Shown: positions 1-9,266 of the stretch, piece after piece | How positions within the stretch are numbered: position 1 is the stretch's first letter | How the letters are laid out: the number at the start of each line of letters is the position of its first letter | Assembly (NCBI GenBank): GCA_964602415.1 | Contig: CAZRQL010000008.1 | Location: 46,119 to 110,118, forward strand | Direction: 5' to 3' | Length of the DNA stretch: 64,000 bases | Source: CAZRQL01 sp964602415 | GTDB taxonomy: Bacteria > Bacteroidota > Bacteroidia > Cytophagales > Flammeovirgaceae | Notes under the pieces: generated by a model | Told to the model about the DNA's origin: nothing | The model's database searches: none | What the model saw: only the letters and a program-made list of their open reading frames with translations | Program-made: the position numbers and the translations under genes

Positions 1-1597
1 CTCAGCCGACCAGAGCGTCAAACTTTGGCTGCTGGAAGATGAAGGGTATTGGCCTTCGCCTTGGGAACAAATGGGGGATATTTGGCGGGAGTACTTTGTC
101 AAAATAGGCATGCAAAAAATAGCCAAGACAAAAGGCAAACAAAGCTGGAATGAACTGCTGGAGGTCTTGCGAAAAAATTCTGACTACGACATAGCGGCCA
201 TAGAAAAAATTGCCAATTCTATCAACAAAGTGGTAAAACCGGTGGCTACGCTGGTCGCTACTCAAGACGGAAATTGGATATGTTATACAGAATCAGGCTA
301 TTATGCAGCCTCCGCCGCAGGTGAGCAATTTATTGGTTGGCGCATCAACACCAACAGTTCCCGCCTGTCAGACTACCAGCCTGCTTACAAATACCGCCAA
401 TTTTTGATGCGCCCCGACGTGGTCAAAAAGGCCATTGAATTGGGCAGTGAAGACAAAGCACTCGAGCTATTGCAGGCCAACAAAAGCCCCAAAGAACAAG
501 TCGTCAAAGCCAAAGCCCCCGTTGTCGAATGGATAAACCCCATCGCTGCCGACAATGAACTGAAAAACCCCATTTTGCAGGTAAAATTCAAAGTGTTTTC
601 TGAGCTTGCCATCACAGAAGTCAAACTTATGCTCAACGGGCGAAGACTGGCAACGGCGAGAGGCTTTCGCCCTGTCGCTGAGACATTTGTCGGGGGAGGT
701 AAAGAATATACTTTTGAGATAGATTTCTCAAACTTTCCCGGAAAAAACTACATTCAAGTATATGCCAAAAATGAGCTGATGTCCTGTTTGTCTGTACCTA
801 AGAACGTGAGCTATTTTTTGGGAGAAGAGGAATTGCCTGATATGGAACAATTGGTCTTCAAACCCAATCTTTATGTGCTGAGCATAGGGATTTCGGATTT
901 TGCCAACAAAGAATACAACCTCAATTTTGCCCATGCGGATGCAGAGGCGATAAGCGGGATTTTTGGCACTCAGAGCGGTAAGATTTTTCGTCAAGTCAAT
1001 ATAAGACAACTCACCAACAAGCAAGCCACCCGCAAAGAAATACTTGAAGGGTTCGCGTGGCTCAAATCGCAAGCCACGCCCAGAGACGTGGTGGTCTTGT
1101 TTGTCGCCTCTCATGGCTTCAATTCGCAAGGCAGGTTTTATTTGTTGCCTCATGACGGGGATAGCAAAAATTTGGAGCAAACCGCCATCAAGTGGGCAGA
1201 TTTTTCTGATTTGGCCATCTCACTGCCCTGCCGAACGGTTGTTTTTTTGGATGCTTGCCACAGCGGTGCACTGGCACTTGATTTGCGAAGCGATAACACA
1301 GAAGCACTGCGCGAGTTGATAGGCGAAGAAAAAGGAGTGGTCGTCATGTCTGCCTCTACCGGCAAAGAGGTATCGCTGGAAGATGAAAAATGGGGGCATG
1401 GTGCTTTTACGCTTTCGCTCATTGAAGGCATGAGAGAGGGGAAAGCAGACTTGCTTTTTGCAGATGGCCAAGTGGAGTTGCGGGAACTCGATGCCTTTGT
1501 GTTTCAATACGTCAAAAAACTCACGCAAGGCCGTCAAAACCCAACTACACAAAAGCCTTCGAGTATTTCGGAGCTTATCCTCTACAAAGTGCAATAG
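1..1597 (+). CDS. WD40-caspase (C14 family) protein, 3' part only
   Basis: The reading frame is open from base 2 at the window edge, so the gene begins outside. The first residues read SADQSVKLW, the end of a WD40 blade. A linker follows, and then a caspase/metacaspase p20-like domain from about base 880. It starts VLSIGISDF and holds the catalytic pair: His in VASHGF (codon 1112-1114) and Cys in LDACHSGA (codon 1256-1258). Bacterial proteins of this kind couple a beta-propeller sensor to a caspase-like protease and are thought to act in stress response, cell death or defence; the role here is inferred. An internal ATG at 71 is not the start, because WD40 coding sequence continues upstream of it. 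It ends 57 bases before the convergent icd gene. Confidence 0.85.
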   Translation, partial: SADQSVKLWLLEDEGYWPSPWEQMGDIWREYFVKIGMQKIAKTKGKQSWNELLEVLRKNSDYDIAAIEKIANSINKVVKPVATLVATQDGNWICYTESGYYAASAAGEQFIGWRINTNSSRLSDYQPAYKYRQFLMRPDVVKKAIELGSEDKALELLQANKSPKEQVVKAKAPVVEWINPIAADNELKNPILQVKFKVFSELAITEVKLMLNGRRLATARGFRPVAETFVGGGKEYTFEIDFSNFPGKNYIQVYAKNELMSCLSVPKNVSYFLGEEELPDMEQLVFKPNLYVLSIGISDFANKEYNLNFAHADAEAISGIFGTQSGKIFRQVNIRQLTNKQATRKEILEGFAWLKSQATPRDVVVLFVASHGFNSQGRFYLLPHDGDSKNLEQTAIKWADFSDLAISLPCRTVVFLDACHSGALALDLRSDNTEALRELIGEEKGVVVMSASTGKEVSLEDEKWGHGAFTLSLIEGMREGKADLLFADGQVELRELDAFVFQYVKKLTQGRQNPTTQKPSSISELILYKVQ

Positions 1598-1623
1598 CCA
1601 AAGTGAACCGAATTTTAATTCAT

Positions 1624-1647
1624 AGCCACGGGTTTAAACCCGTGGCT
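1624..1647. terminator. Perfect palindrome between convergent genes
   Basis: A 24-base perfect palindrome (AGCCACGGG, TTTAAA, CCCGTGGCT) lies between the caspase gene and icd. It could end transcription from both sides. There is no T-run after either arm, so a dispersed palindromic repeat is an alternative. Confidence 0.5.
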
Positions 1648-1654
1648 GTATGTT

Positions 1655-2953
1655 TTACATGTTGGCGATTACCTCAGTTCCAAACTCGGAGCACTTGAGC
1701 AATGTCGCGCCCTCCATGAGTCTCTCGAAGTCGTAAGTTACTCTTTTTTTGGCGATAGCTCCATTGATGCCTTTGTATATGAGTTCCGCAACTTCCTGCC
1801 AGCCCATGTATTCAAACATCATCGCACCGGAAAGAATGACCGAACCGGGATTGACTTTGTCTTGTCCTGCGTATTTGGGGGCTGTGCCGTGAGTGGCCTC
1901 AAAGATGGCATGGCCGGAGATATAGTTGATATTGGCACCGGGTGCGATACCTATGCCGCCAACCTCTGCTGCCAAGGCATCAGATATGTAGTCCCCGTTG
2001 AGGTTGAGGGTGGCGATCACATCGTATTCGGAAGGACGAAGCAAAATTTGCTGCAAGAAAGCATCGGCTATCGAATCTTTGATGATAATACCGGCACCGG
2101 GTTTGCCTTCGGGTATTTTGCACCATGGCCCGCCGTCTATTTCCACCGCGCCAAACTGTTCCTTGACCACTTGGTAAGCCCAATCCCTAAACCCGCCTTC
2201 GCTGAACTTCATGATATTGCCTTTGTGAACAATTGTAAGGCTTTTGCGGTTGTTTTTGATGGTGTATTCCATCGCACTTTTGACCAAACGCTCTGTTCCC
2301 AAGTAGCTGACGGGTTTGATTCCGATGCCCACTTGCACGGAAGCGGGGCGAAGCGTGCCACCCACTTCTTCGAGGACAGACTGCCAGTTTTGTGATTTTT
2401 CGAGTGTGCCAAAACGGATTTTACTGAGCATCGCGGGAAATTCTTTTGCCAAAAAGTCCAAAAACTTGGCATTTTCGGGCGTGCCAGCAGCAAACTCTAT
2501 CCCTGCATAAATATCTTCTGTGTTTTCGCGGAAAATCACCATATCCACGTCTTGTGGTCTTTTTACCGGACTGGGAACGCCCTCGAAATATCTAACAGGA
2601 CGCACACAGGCATACAGGTCAAGTTGCTGACGCAAAGCGACATTGAGCGAGCGTATGCCACCGCCCACAGGAGTGGTCAAAGGGCCTTTGATGCCTACAA
2701 GGTATTCGTTGAAGGCCGCCAAGGTCTCATCGGGTAGCCAGTTGCCTGTCTGATTGAAGGACTTTTCGCCCGCCAATACCTCTTTCCAGTGGATTTTGCG
2801 GCTACCGGAATAAGCCTTTTCAACAGCCGCATCAAACACCCTTACCGATGCTGCCCAGATATCAGGGCCTGTGCCATCGCCTTCGATGAAAGGAATAACA
2901 GGCTCGTTGGGTACTAAAAGTACGCCTTTGTGTATGGTGATTTTTTCTGCCAT
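1655..2953 (-). CDS. icd: NADP-dependent isocitrate dehydrogenase
   Basis: Oxidative decarboxylation of isocitrate to 2-oxoglutarate in the TCA cycle; a cytosolic homodimer in this family. The 432-residue length fits the E. coli-type enzyme (416). The substrate loop GGGIRSLNVALRQ is present near residues 97-109, and Ser102 matches the serine that is phosphorylated in the E. coli enzyme. The block FRENTEDIYAGIEF and the C-terminal THGTAPKYAGQ, typical of NADP binding, are also present. Only 14 bases separate its start from the upstream TPR lipoprotein gene on the same strand, so the two may be cotranscribed. Confidence 0.95.
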   Translation of the reverse strand: MAEKITIHKGVLLVPNEPVIPFIEGDGTGPDIWAASVRVFDAAVEKAYSGSRKIHWKEVLAGEKSFNQTGNWLPDETLAAFNEYLVGIKGPLTTPVGGGIRSLNVALRQQLDLYACVRPVRYFEGVPSPVKRPQDVDMVIFRENTEDIYAGIEFAAGTPENAKFLDFLAKEFPAMLSKIRFGTLEKSQNWQSVLEEVGGTLRPASVQVGIGIKPVSYLGTERLVKSAMEYTIKNNRKSLTIVHKGNIMKFSEGGFRDWAYQVVKEQFGAVEIDGGPWCKIPEGKPGAGIIIKDSIADAFLQQILLRPSEYDVIATLNLNGDYISDALAAEVGGIGIAPGANINYISGHAIFEATHGTAPKYAGQDKVNPGSVILSGAMMFEYMGWQEVAELIYKGINGAIAKKRVTYDFERLMEGATLLKCSEFGTEVIANM

Positions 2954-2967
2954 AAAGAGTTTTGGAT

Positions 2968-3606
2968 TTATCTACAATATTTAAGTTTCGCTTGTTCGGC
3001 CTGAGGATTGCCCAATTCCAATGCTTTGGTAACTTGCTTGCAGGCTTCTGACATTTTGCCTATTTTGGACTCCATCACCCCTAAAAATAGGTATGCTTCA
3101 CTGTTTTTGGGGTCAATAGAAATGATTTTGTTGTAGTCTTCGCGGGCTGAGACGGTTTTGGCGGGCACGAGCCTTTCGTAGCACTTGGCACGAACAAAAT
3201 AGGGGCGCACGTTGTTGGGGTTGATTTCGATAGCCCTCGAAGCAGCGATGATGGCTTCGTCGTAGTTTTTGAGTTCCAAATGAGCCGAAGCTATGCCGCT
3301 GAGGTATTCGGTGTTGTCGTTTTTGATTTTGCCGGCGGCTTGGTAATCAGCCAGAGCAAGTTGAAAGTCTTCACTGCGTGGCAAAGAATCTGTTTTTGGG
3401 CGCGATTGGCCGCGCTTGAAATAAGCCAATGCCCTGTTGGCCAAGACCAAATCCTCTTTGGGGTGGTCTTTTAGGTACTGAGTGTAAAGTTCTATGGCCT
3501 GGTCAAATTGGTTTTGTTGCAATAGTTCATCGGCTTTTTGGGTTGGCGAACCGCCGCAACTCAAAAAAATCACGCTCAAAATCGTCCAAATAGCAAATTT
3601 TTTCAT
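2968..3606 (-). CDS. TPR-repeat lipoprotein
   Basis: A 212-residue protein with a lipoprotein signal (MKKFAIWTILSVIFLSCGG; Cys17 would be lipidated). The rest is tandem tetratricopeptide repeats (DQAIELYTQYLKDHP, DEAIIAASRAIEINPNN, DYNKIISIDPKNSEAYLFLG). TPRs mediate protein-protein contacts, here presumably in the periplasm or at the outer membrane; no partner can be named. A TACCTTTG box on the minus strand (3636-3643) is a likely promoter. It lies just upstream of icd. Confidence 0.8.
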   Translation of the reverse strand: MKKFAIWTILSVIFLSCGGSPTQKADELLQQNQFDQAIELYTQYLKDHPKEDLVLANRALAYFKRGQSRPKTDSLPRSEDFQLALADYQAAGKIKNDNTEYLSGIASAHLELKNYDEAIIAASRAIEINPNNVRPYFVRAKCYERLVPAKTVSAREDYNKIISIDPKNSEAYLFLGVMESKIGKMSEACKQVTKALELGNPQAEQAKLKYCR

Positions 3607-3635
3607 GTCAATTTTTCTTTTGAATTAGCGAAGCC

Positions 3636-3643
3636 CAAAGGTA
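3636..3643 (-). promoter_or_regulatory. -7 box TACCTTTG for the TPR lipoprotein
   Basis: Matches the Bacteroidota -7 consensus TAnnTTTG, 29 bases upstream of the ATG. A TTG lies 25 bases further upstream, slightly far for a -33 element. Confidence 0.5.
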
Positions 3644-3734
3644 TAAAATTAAATTAAAATACTCCCTACAACAAGCAAAGAGTATTGTTTTGGGCTGTTC
3701 AACTCTGTGAACTTTGGTTTTCTGCCATGCGAGC

Positions 3735-3765
3735 TTTGACAAAACAAAAACGTTTGCGACCTTTG
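3735..3765 (+). promoter_or_regulatory. TTTG-N19-GACCTTTG promoter for the thiolase
   Basis: TTTG at 3735-3738 is followed after 19 bases by GACCTTTG (one mismatch to TAnnTTTG). The spacing fits the Bacteroidota -33/-7 promoter. The ATG follows 19 bases after the box. Confidence 0.5.
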
Positions 3766-3784
3766 CCTAAAATCAAAAATCGAG

Positions 3785-4963
3785 ATGAAAGAAGTTTATA
3801 TTGTAGCGGGAGCAAGGACTCCGATTGGTTCGTTTGGGGGCGTGCTGTCTGCTTTGTCAGCGACCGCTTTGGGTGCTGCTGCCGTCAAAGCCGCTGTAGG
3901 TAAAGCCGGGATTGAAGGTTCTCATGTCCAAGAAATATTTATGGGCAACGTGATTTCTGCCAATTTGGGGCAAGCCCCTGCCAGACAAGCGGCTATTGTA
4001 GCCGGTCTGGGCAATCATGTCCCCTCAACGACCGTAAATAAAGTTTGCGCTTCGGGCATGAAAGCCACTATGTTGGCAGCCCAATCCATCATGTTGGGAA
4101 TGAATCAAATAGCCGTCAGCGGCGGCATGGAGTCCATGTCCAACGCACCTTTTTATTTGGGCAAAGCCCGCTACGGTTACGGATACGGAAACGGCGAACT
4201 GATTGATTCTTTGGTAAAAGACGGCCTTTCGGATGTGTATAACTCTTGTGCGATGGGGATATGCGGCGACCAAACCGCCGAAAAATTCGGCATTTCGCGC
4301 CAAGACCAAGACCAGTACGCCGTTGCGAGCTACCAACGATCGGCAGCGGCAGTGGCAGAGGGAAAATTTGCAGCGGAAATCACCCCCGTAGAAATCAAAG
4401 ACAAAAAAGGAAATGCCACATTGATAAGCGAAGACGAAGAGTACAAAAAAGTCGTATTTGACAAAATACCCGCGCTCAAACCCGTATTCAGCCCAAACGG
4501 CACAGTAACCGCCGCCAATGCCTCCACCATCAACGACGGAGCAGCCGCTTTGGTGCTCATGGATGAGGAAGCCCTCAAAGCATGCGGCGCAAGACCTTTG
4601 GCCAAAATCGTAGCCTTTGCCGATGCCGCCCACGACCCTATGATGTTCACTACCGCCCCGGCCAAAGCCGCTGAAATCGCGCTTTCAAGAGCAGGACTGA
4701 GCATCAATGACATAGACTTTTTTGAGGTCAATGAGGCTTTTGCTGTGGTGGCTCTGGTCTTTATGCAGCACTTCGGCCTTTCGCACGACAAAATTAACGT
4801 CTTCGGGGGGGCGGTCTCTTTGGGACACCCCATCGGATGCAGCGGTGCGCGTATCATCCTGACTTTGACCAGTGTACTGGCAGACAAAAACGCACGCTAC
4901 GGCATGGCCGCCATCTGCAACGGCGGCGGAGGGGCTTCGGCCATCATCATTGAGCGGGTGTAA
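3785..4963 (+). CDS. Acetyl-CoA C-acetyltransferase (thiolase)
   Basis: Condenses two acetyl-CoA to acetoacetyl-CoA, or thiolytically cleaves 3-ketoacyl-CoA. The 392 residues are full length for biosynthetic thiolases. The nucleophile is Cys88 in NKVCASGMKA. The other catalytic motifs are VNEAFAVV, the His in GHPIGCSG, and the second Cys in CNGGGGAS near the C-terminus. It stands alone between a divergent TPR gene and a convergent secreted-protein gene, so no operon indicates whether it serves synthesis or fatty-acid/ketone breakdown. Confidence 0.93.
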   Translation: MKEVYIVAGARTPIGSFGGVLSALSATALGAAAVKAAVGKAGIEGSHVQEIFMGNVISANLGQAPARQAAIVAGLGNHVPSTTVNKVCASGMKATMLAAQSIMLGMNQIAVSGGMESMSNAPFYLGKARYGYGYGNGELIDSLVKDGLSDVYNSCAMGICGDQTAEKFGISRQDQDQYAVASYQRSAAAVAEGKFAAEITPVEIKDKKGNATLISEDEEYKKVVFDKIPALKPVFSPNGTVTAANASTINDGAAALVLMDEEALKACGARPLAKIVAFADAAHDPMMFTTAPAKAAEIALSRAGLSINDIDFFEVNEAFAVVALVFMQHFGLSHDKINVFGGAVSLGHPIGCSGARIILTLTSVLADKNARYGMAAICNGGGGASAIIIERV

Positions 4964-4987
4964 AATATCTAATCTGTTTTACCAAAG

Positions 4988-5014
4988 AGCCGTCCGGTTA
5001 GCCGGATGGCTTTC
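4988..5014. terminator. Hairpin between thiolase and secreted-protein genes
   Basis: A 10-bp stem (AGCCGTCCGG / CCGGATGGCT, one G-T pair) with loop TTAG is followed by TTTCTT on the plus strand. It sits in the 51-base gap between convergent genes. Confidence 0.75.
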
Positions 5015-8000
5015 TTATTCCACCACAAAACGAACATTCCTACCGCTTTGGCTGTGTCTCAAAACATATACCCCCGAACCATATCCGAAAAATTGGCTTA
5101 CTTCATTGACCCCTGCCTCCAGAAAGAAAGCAAAAGACAAAATCATGCGCCCTTTTGCGTCCCATACTTCAAAATCACCTTTTTCTCGAACAAAAGAAGA
5201 TATTTTGAATGTCAAAGTACTGGCCTCAATAGGGCTTGGACTTACCACAAAAACATCCTGCCAACCGCTTTTTCTTGTTATGGCCAGCACTTTGCTGTAC
5301 CGGAAGCTGCCATTTGCATCTACTATTTTGAGCCGGTAATAGCTAACCGGTGTAAAAAACTCAAAATCCTTCCACTCGTAGTTTTGAGGGGGATAGACTT
5401 GGGCGATGCGCTGAAAATCAGACCCTGTCTGGCTTCTTTCTATTTCAAAATGATGAATTTCTCTTTCATTTTCAGTTTTCCAAATCAATAAATTGTGGTC
5501 AAATTCAGCACTGCCTTTCCACCACACCAAATCCAAAGGCAGCGGGTTGTTGGCGGCTTCTGTGCTGCCAAATGAGAAAGGTGAAAAAGATGAGATGCTG
5601 TTTGAAGTGATATTTCCCGAAGAGCCAAATGAAATAGAGGCTTGTCCTTCGGAGACCCACTCCGTGCCATTGTAGCGGCAAACCCGCAAGCTGGAAGAGT
5701 TGTTGATATCGCTGTACGTGTCGCTTTGCCAATAGAGGGTAACAGCCGCCGAATTGGTGCTGCCGCTTCTGTCCAGGGTCCAGTGTTCTATGGCACTCAC
5801 CCGCGCCAGCCCCGAAGCAAGAGCGGTTCGGTTGGGAGCACCGCTGTCGAAGTACTCGGCTGTAAAGGCATCAGTAGTGCTGCTGCCCGAAATGTTGATG
5901 CCGATACGCGCCCATACAGAGCCTTTACCCGTCGAAAAAACAAAGTTGGAGGGGCTGTTGCCAATTTTGCGCAGAGGGCCGGAGACAAACGAAGAAGCCG
6001 AGCCGGTCGAACTGGTTGCGCCGTTGTTCAAAGTCAACAGGTTTGAGGAAGTGGTCGAGATGATTCCGTTGTCGAGCCTGAGTTCATTGTCCACCTCCAC
6101 GCTGCGGTTCAGCACCACCCCCGCCGAATTGTTAATGCGAAAATAATCAATCGCGACGCTTTCCGTTCCGCCGATGGTTTGGGAACTTGTCCCCACGAAC
6201 CTAACCTCACGGTCGTTGCAGTTGAATGTGCCGTTTTGGGTAAAATTGCCCTTGAGGTACAAATCTCCTCCTGTTGCATCGCTTAATGTCAATGTACCCT
6301 CGTTGAGGGTATTGCCGCCCACTTCCAAAGGAATGGCAAGGTTATTGTTCATCTGCACCACTGAGCCTGATGAAATGGTAAGGTTTCCGGCCATTTTTAG
6401 CGAAGAAATAGAATTTGTTCCCAGATACAAATTGAAAGGGCCTTGTACCACCACATGCTGGAGGCTTGAGCTGTTCCACTCGGTGGTGCGGTTGTAGTCG
6501 CCCGTCAAATTGTACAACAAGGTCGAATTTGAGCCATAAGTGGGGGCGTTGGTATCTACAAAAGTACCCGTGTTGATTTTGAGCGTGCCATTGAGGGTGC
6601 AAATGTTGCTTCCAAAATTTAGCCCTGTGCCGTCATTGTTGAGGGAGACTGTTACATTTTCCCCAAAAATCAACGTGCCGCCTGAGGAGTTGGTGATGTT
6701 TTTGTCGGCGTTGATGTTGATGGTTGCCCCCGCAACCGAGGAGGTGATGGTTCTACCTGTTCCGTTGGTGGTGATGTTGCCGCCGTTGTTGTTGAGGTTG
6801 AGGTTTTTTCCGTTGAGGTCAATCGAACCCGAATTGAGCATTTGCAGCACGTCGCCTGATGTGGTGTTGATGGTAACGTTGTCGCCAAAAATGAGGCTAC
6901 CAGATGGTTTGTCCACTATCAAATAGTCAAAAAAGACCGTTCCCGCGCTGTTGGAGGTGGTTTGGTTGCTGCTACCCACAAAAAACACGGCTTTACCGCC
7001 ATTGGAAACGCTGCCGTTGTTGAAGGTATAGTTTCCTGCTATTTTTAGGTCTGAGCTATTGAGCAAAAGTTCGTAGCCGGAGCCACTGCCTGTCCCCACC
7101 GTCATATTGCCTGTGCATTGGCGGTAGCCTGTGTTGTTGAACTGGAGTTTAGAGTTGGATGCGCCGTTGCCGACCTGTACGTGGTGAGGCACGCCTGTGC
7201 CACTGGCTGCGTTGGCCGTCCACTCGGTAGAGGCACCGTAGGTATCGCCGGAGTTGTAAATCAAGGTCGAATTTGAGCCATACGAAGGGGCAATATTTGA
7301 AAATCCGCCGTTGTTGATTTGTAGCGTCCCGTTGACAGTCAAAGCCCCTGCCCCTGTGATGCCCGCCCCAATGGCCAAGGTTTGCCCTGAAGGCACAGTC
7401 AAAGTCTTACCGGAAGCCACAGTAATGGCATTGGTTTGGGTCAATGAAGCAGCCACCGTAACATCGTGGTTGATTTGGGTGGGCTGGTTGGTGGGGGGAA
7501 CTGCGCCCGCTGTCCAAGTCGAGCCAGTGCCCCAATTTCCATCCGAGGCGGTTGTCCATGCAGCCGCCACGCTATAAGAGTAGTTAGAATTGGAGTTGTT
7601 CTTGATTTCAAGTGTTTGGTAATCAATATCTGAATTGGCGGGGGTGTAGGCACTTCTCACCGTTGCGACATAGTAGCTGATGGTAGTCGAAGGCGCATTG
7701 TCGGCGGCGGGTATGGTGATAGTGGATTTGAAAGAGGCATCAAACGAGGTAAACTCTACAAAAGTGGCATTGGCCCAGTCGCCGTTTTTTGCGTAGCGGA
7801 TGAATACCTTTTCGTCTGCATTTTTGGCAGCACCCAACGTAACTTCTATGGTGGTGGTTTGTCCGGGAAAAACCGTTCCCGAAGGAACCGTTACGTTGGT
7901 GATGGTTACGGGATTGAAAGTGGTTTCCAAAACAGACATATCATTGTTTCCGCCGGCGTTTTTGCCTACTATAAAAGTATAATACCTCCCATCCGTTGCA

Positions 8001-8317
8001 GAAAAGGTCATGTCAGCCCCGCCACTTGTAAACCTAATCGCCTGACCATCCAGTTTGGTGTTCAGTGCCCTGCTTTCGCTGCCGCTATTGGCTGCCCACT
8101 TAGGATCGTAAGACCCTGAGGAGTTGTTGAAGAGGAATTGGCGGGTGGCTGTGCCGTTGGCCTGTACGCGATAAGCCAAAACACCCCCTCTGTCATTGAG
8201 GTTGCAGCAAGTGGCTTGCCAAGAGCCGCTCCAGTTGCCCTCCAGCCTGAAAGGTTGGGCACTGACCAAGGCAGCCGAAAAAATTAAGCACAAGGATAAT
8301 AAGTAACTTTTTAGCAT
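5015..8317 (-). CDS. Large secreted protein with T9SS-type C-terminal region
   Basis: A 1100-residue protein with a cleavable signal peptide (MLKSYLLSLCLIFSAALVSAQ). The N-terminal ~130 residues form an unrecognised domain with two adjacent cysteines (ATCCNL). After residue ~230 come repeats rich in Gly, Asn, Ser and Thr, of the kind found in beta-helix adhesin-like proteins (opening GNWGTGSTWTAGAVPP). A unit beginning YGSNSTL, followed by TEW and an HHVQV/QHVVV strand, occurs twice. Then come LPLDLVWWKG (the usual entry to a fibronectin-like module before T9SS tails) and a C-terminal ~80-residue domain ending GVYVLRHSQSGRNVRFVVE, like Bacteroidota Por-secretion tails. Export by the type IX system and surface attachment are inferred; porQ lies at 31-32 kb. 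No catalytic domain was recognised. Confidence 0.8.
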   Translation of the reverse strand: MLKSYLLSLCLIFSAALVSAQPFRLEGNWSGSWQATCCNLNDRGGVLAYRVQANGTATRQFLFNNSSGSYDPKWAANSGSESRALNTKLDGQAIRFTSGGADMTFSATDGRYYTFIVGKNAGGNNDMSVLETTFNPVTITNVTVPSGTVFPGQTTTIEVTLGAAKNADEKVFIRYAKNGDWANATFVEFTSFDASFKSTITIPAADNAPSTTISYYVATVRSAYTPANSDIDYQTLEIKNNSNSNYSYSVAAAWTTASDGNWGTGSTWTAGAVPPTNQPTQINHDVTVAASLTQTNAITVASGKTLTVPSGQTLAIGAGITGAGALTVNGTLQINNGGFSNIAPSYGSNSTLIYNSGDTYGASTEWTANAASGTGVPHHVQVGNGASNSKLQFNNTGYRQCTGNMTVGTGSGSGYELLLNSSDLKIAGNYTFNNGSVSNGGKAVFFVGSSNQTTSNSAGTVFFDYLIVDKPSGSLIFGDNVTINTTSGDVLQMLNSGSIDLNGKNLNLNNNGGNITTNGTGRTITSSVAGATININADKNITNSSGGTLIFGENVTVSLNNDGTGLNFGSNICTLNGTLKINTGTFVDTNAPTYGSNSTLLYNLTGDYNRTTEWNSSSLQHVVVQGPFNLYLGTNSISSLKMAGNLTISSGSVVQMNNNLAIPLEVGGNTLNEGTLTLSDATGGDLYLKGNFTQNGTFNCNDREVRFVGTSSQTIGGTESVAIDYFRINNSAGVVLNRSVEVDNELRLDNGIISTTSSNLLTLNNGATSSTGSASSFVSGPLRKIGNSPSNFVFSTGKGSVWARIGINISGSSTTDAFTAEYFDSGAPNRTALASGLARVSAIEHWTLDRSGSTNSAAVTLYWQSDTYSDINNSSSLRVCRYNGTEWVSEGQASISFGSSGNITSNSISSFSPFSFGSTEAANNPLPLDLVWWKGSAEFDHNLLIWKTENEREIHHFEIERSQTGSDFQRIAQVYPPQNYEWKDFEFFTPVSYYRLKIVDANGSFRYSKVLAITRKSGWQDVFVVSPSPIEASTLTFKISSFVREKGDFEVWDAKGRMILSFAFFLEAGVNEVSQFFGYGSGVYVLRHSQSGRNVRFVVE

Positions 8318-8504
8318 AATTTTTTATTTTTTTTAACACGCAAACGATTGAGAAAACGGTAGCATTGATTTTTGTGGATAAATCATTTTCAAAAATTTTT
8401 AAATAATTTCAAATGAAGTACTTACATACAAAAGCAATCTCATTAAATAACGGAGAAGTTCCAAATTTTACCGTTATTTTCATACAAAATTTGAGAAAAT
8501 AAAC
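8318..8504. other. AT-rich intergenic stretch
   Basis: Upstream region of the secreted-protein gene. It is very AT-rich and has no convincing TAnnTTTG box on the minus strand and no ORF I can support. Confidence 0.5.
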
Positions 8505-8643
8505 CCGGATTCCCAATCGGTAGAAAGAGCATTTACGGCTTCAATTGTTGAGAATGGGCTATCGCTATGGTGTCAGCACATTCATCTCGTAGGGATGGCA
8601 CTGCGGATAAGAGATTAGAAAAATTCCTATTGCGTAATTAGGG
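8505..8643 (+). repeat. Palindrome-ended repeat, copy 1
   Basis: About 139 bp. It starts CCGGATT and ends with AGAAAAATTCCTATTGCG and TAATTAGGG. It shares the 15-mer TTGAGAATGGGCTAT, both ends and its overall length with the reverse complement of 30900-31030. Its right end also resembles the unit ends in the 50.8-51.5 kb array. The two ends are imperfect inverted repeats of each other, as in a MITE. Confidence 0.65.
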
Positions 8644-8838
8644 ATAGAAATATCAAAAGCCCTTTGGATAGTTTACAATATAAAAAGCGAATTACGTATT
8701 GTAATGGAGGGACTAACAGAAGTCTTCTGTCATTAACTATTGATTTACAATTTTAAAAATATCTCAAAAAATTTTGTAAGTCTAAAAAACCCGCTTTAAT
8801 ATATAAAAGATGTATTCAAGTTACGTATATTAGAGGGT
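8644..8838. other. AT-rich spacer with one inverted repeat
   Basis: No gene is supported. It holds an 8-bp perfect inverted repeat, TTACAATA (8673-8680) and TATTGTAA (8697-8704), with a 16-base loop. No function is assigned. Confidence 0.4.
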
Positions 8839-9015
8839 TCAGGCTGTGAAAAAATCCAGTTTTCATTGAAAAATTACTTATTTTTATCTTGTTTAAAGGC
8901 TACATTTTGATTGTGAGCAGTCCTTATTTTAAGCAATTAATTTTAATCTAATTGTTTTTAGTGCCCCACACAGCCTTAAAGAAACGAAATAAATCACACT
9001 TTCATAATCGGGTGT

Positions 9016-9144
9016 CTAATTTTGGAGTTTTCCTATCAGTTGGGGCATACCAAGGATGTTCATGCTCCGCTGGAGGTTGTGAAAGTTACAATAAATAACC
9101 CAAAAACGTACCTGAAAGCGGTCTGTTTTGGGTTGCAGGGGCAT
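9016..9144 (-). pseudogene. Transposase C-terminal remnant (copy 1)
   Basis: Reads MPLQPKTDRFQVRFWVIYC, then residues including HNLQRSMNILGMP and a final GKLQN before TAG. The pattern N-L-x-R-S-x-N-I-L-G resembles the tail of Bacteroidota DDE transposases; the IS family was not determined. Everything upstream of these 42 residues is missing, so it cannot be functional. It reads away from the DUF1016 gene. Confidence 0.6.
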
Positions 9145-9210
9145 GGCAAAAAGCTGTTTTTTTAAAGATAAAAAAAATACAGCTTTTTATTATGACTTCA
9201 AAATAATTCT

Positions 9211-9218
9211 TATCTTTG
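9211..9218 (+). promoter_or_regulatory. Outward -7 box TATCTTTG in mini-IS copy 1
   Basis: A perfect TAnnTTTG match close to the element's right end, 48 bases before the DUF1016 ATG. The same position in copy 2 has TATTTTTG. The element probably supplies the promoter for the gene behind it. Confidence 0.6.
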
Positions 9219-9266
9219 TGAGGCAGTTTTTTCACAGACTGGCGTTGTAGCATATAAAAATTAATA

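Larger units (their letters stand above)
8839..9242 (+). mobile_element. Miniature IS-like element, copy 1 (~404 bp)
   Basis: The left end CTGTGAAAAAA (8844-8854) and the right end TTTTTTCACAG (9228-9238) are inverted repeats. Between them is a 43-codon transposase C-terminal remnant on the minus strand, an AAAAAGCTGT/ACAGCTTTTT hairpin, and near the right end an outward-facing TATCTTTG box. It aligns along its full length with 10387-10803. In both copies the left ~84 bases before the shared CTTATTTTAAGC are the same length. It is too small to be autonomous and looks like an internally deleted IS. Confidence 0.7.

Noticed and set aside
4025..4633. 202-residue reading frame opposite the thiolase gene
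   Set aside because: Antisense to conserved catalytic sequence; its composition (Val/Gly/Phe-rich) is the mirror of the real gene and no motif is seen.
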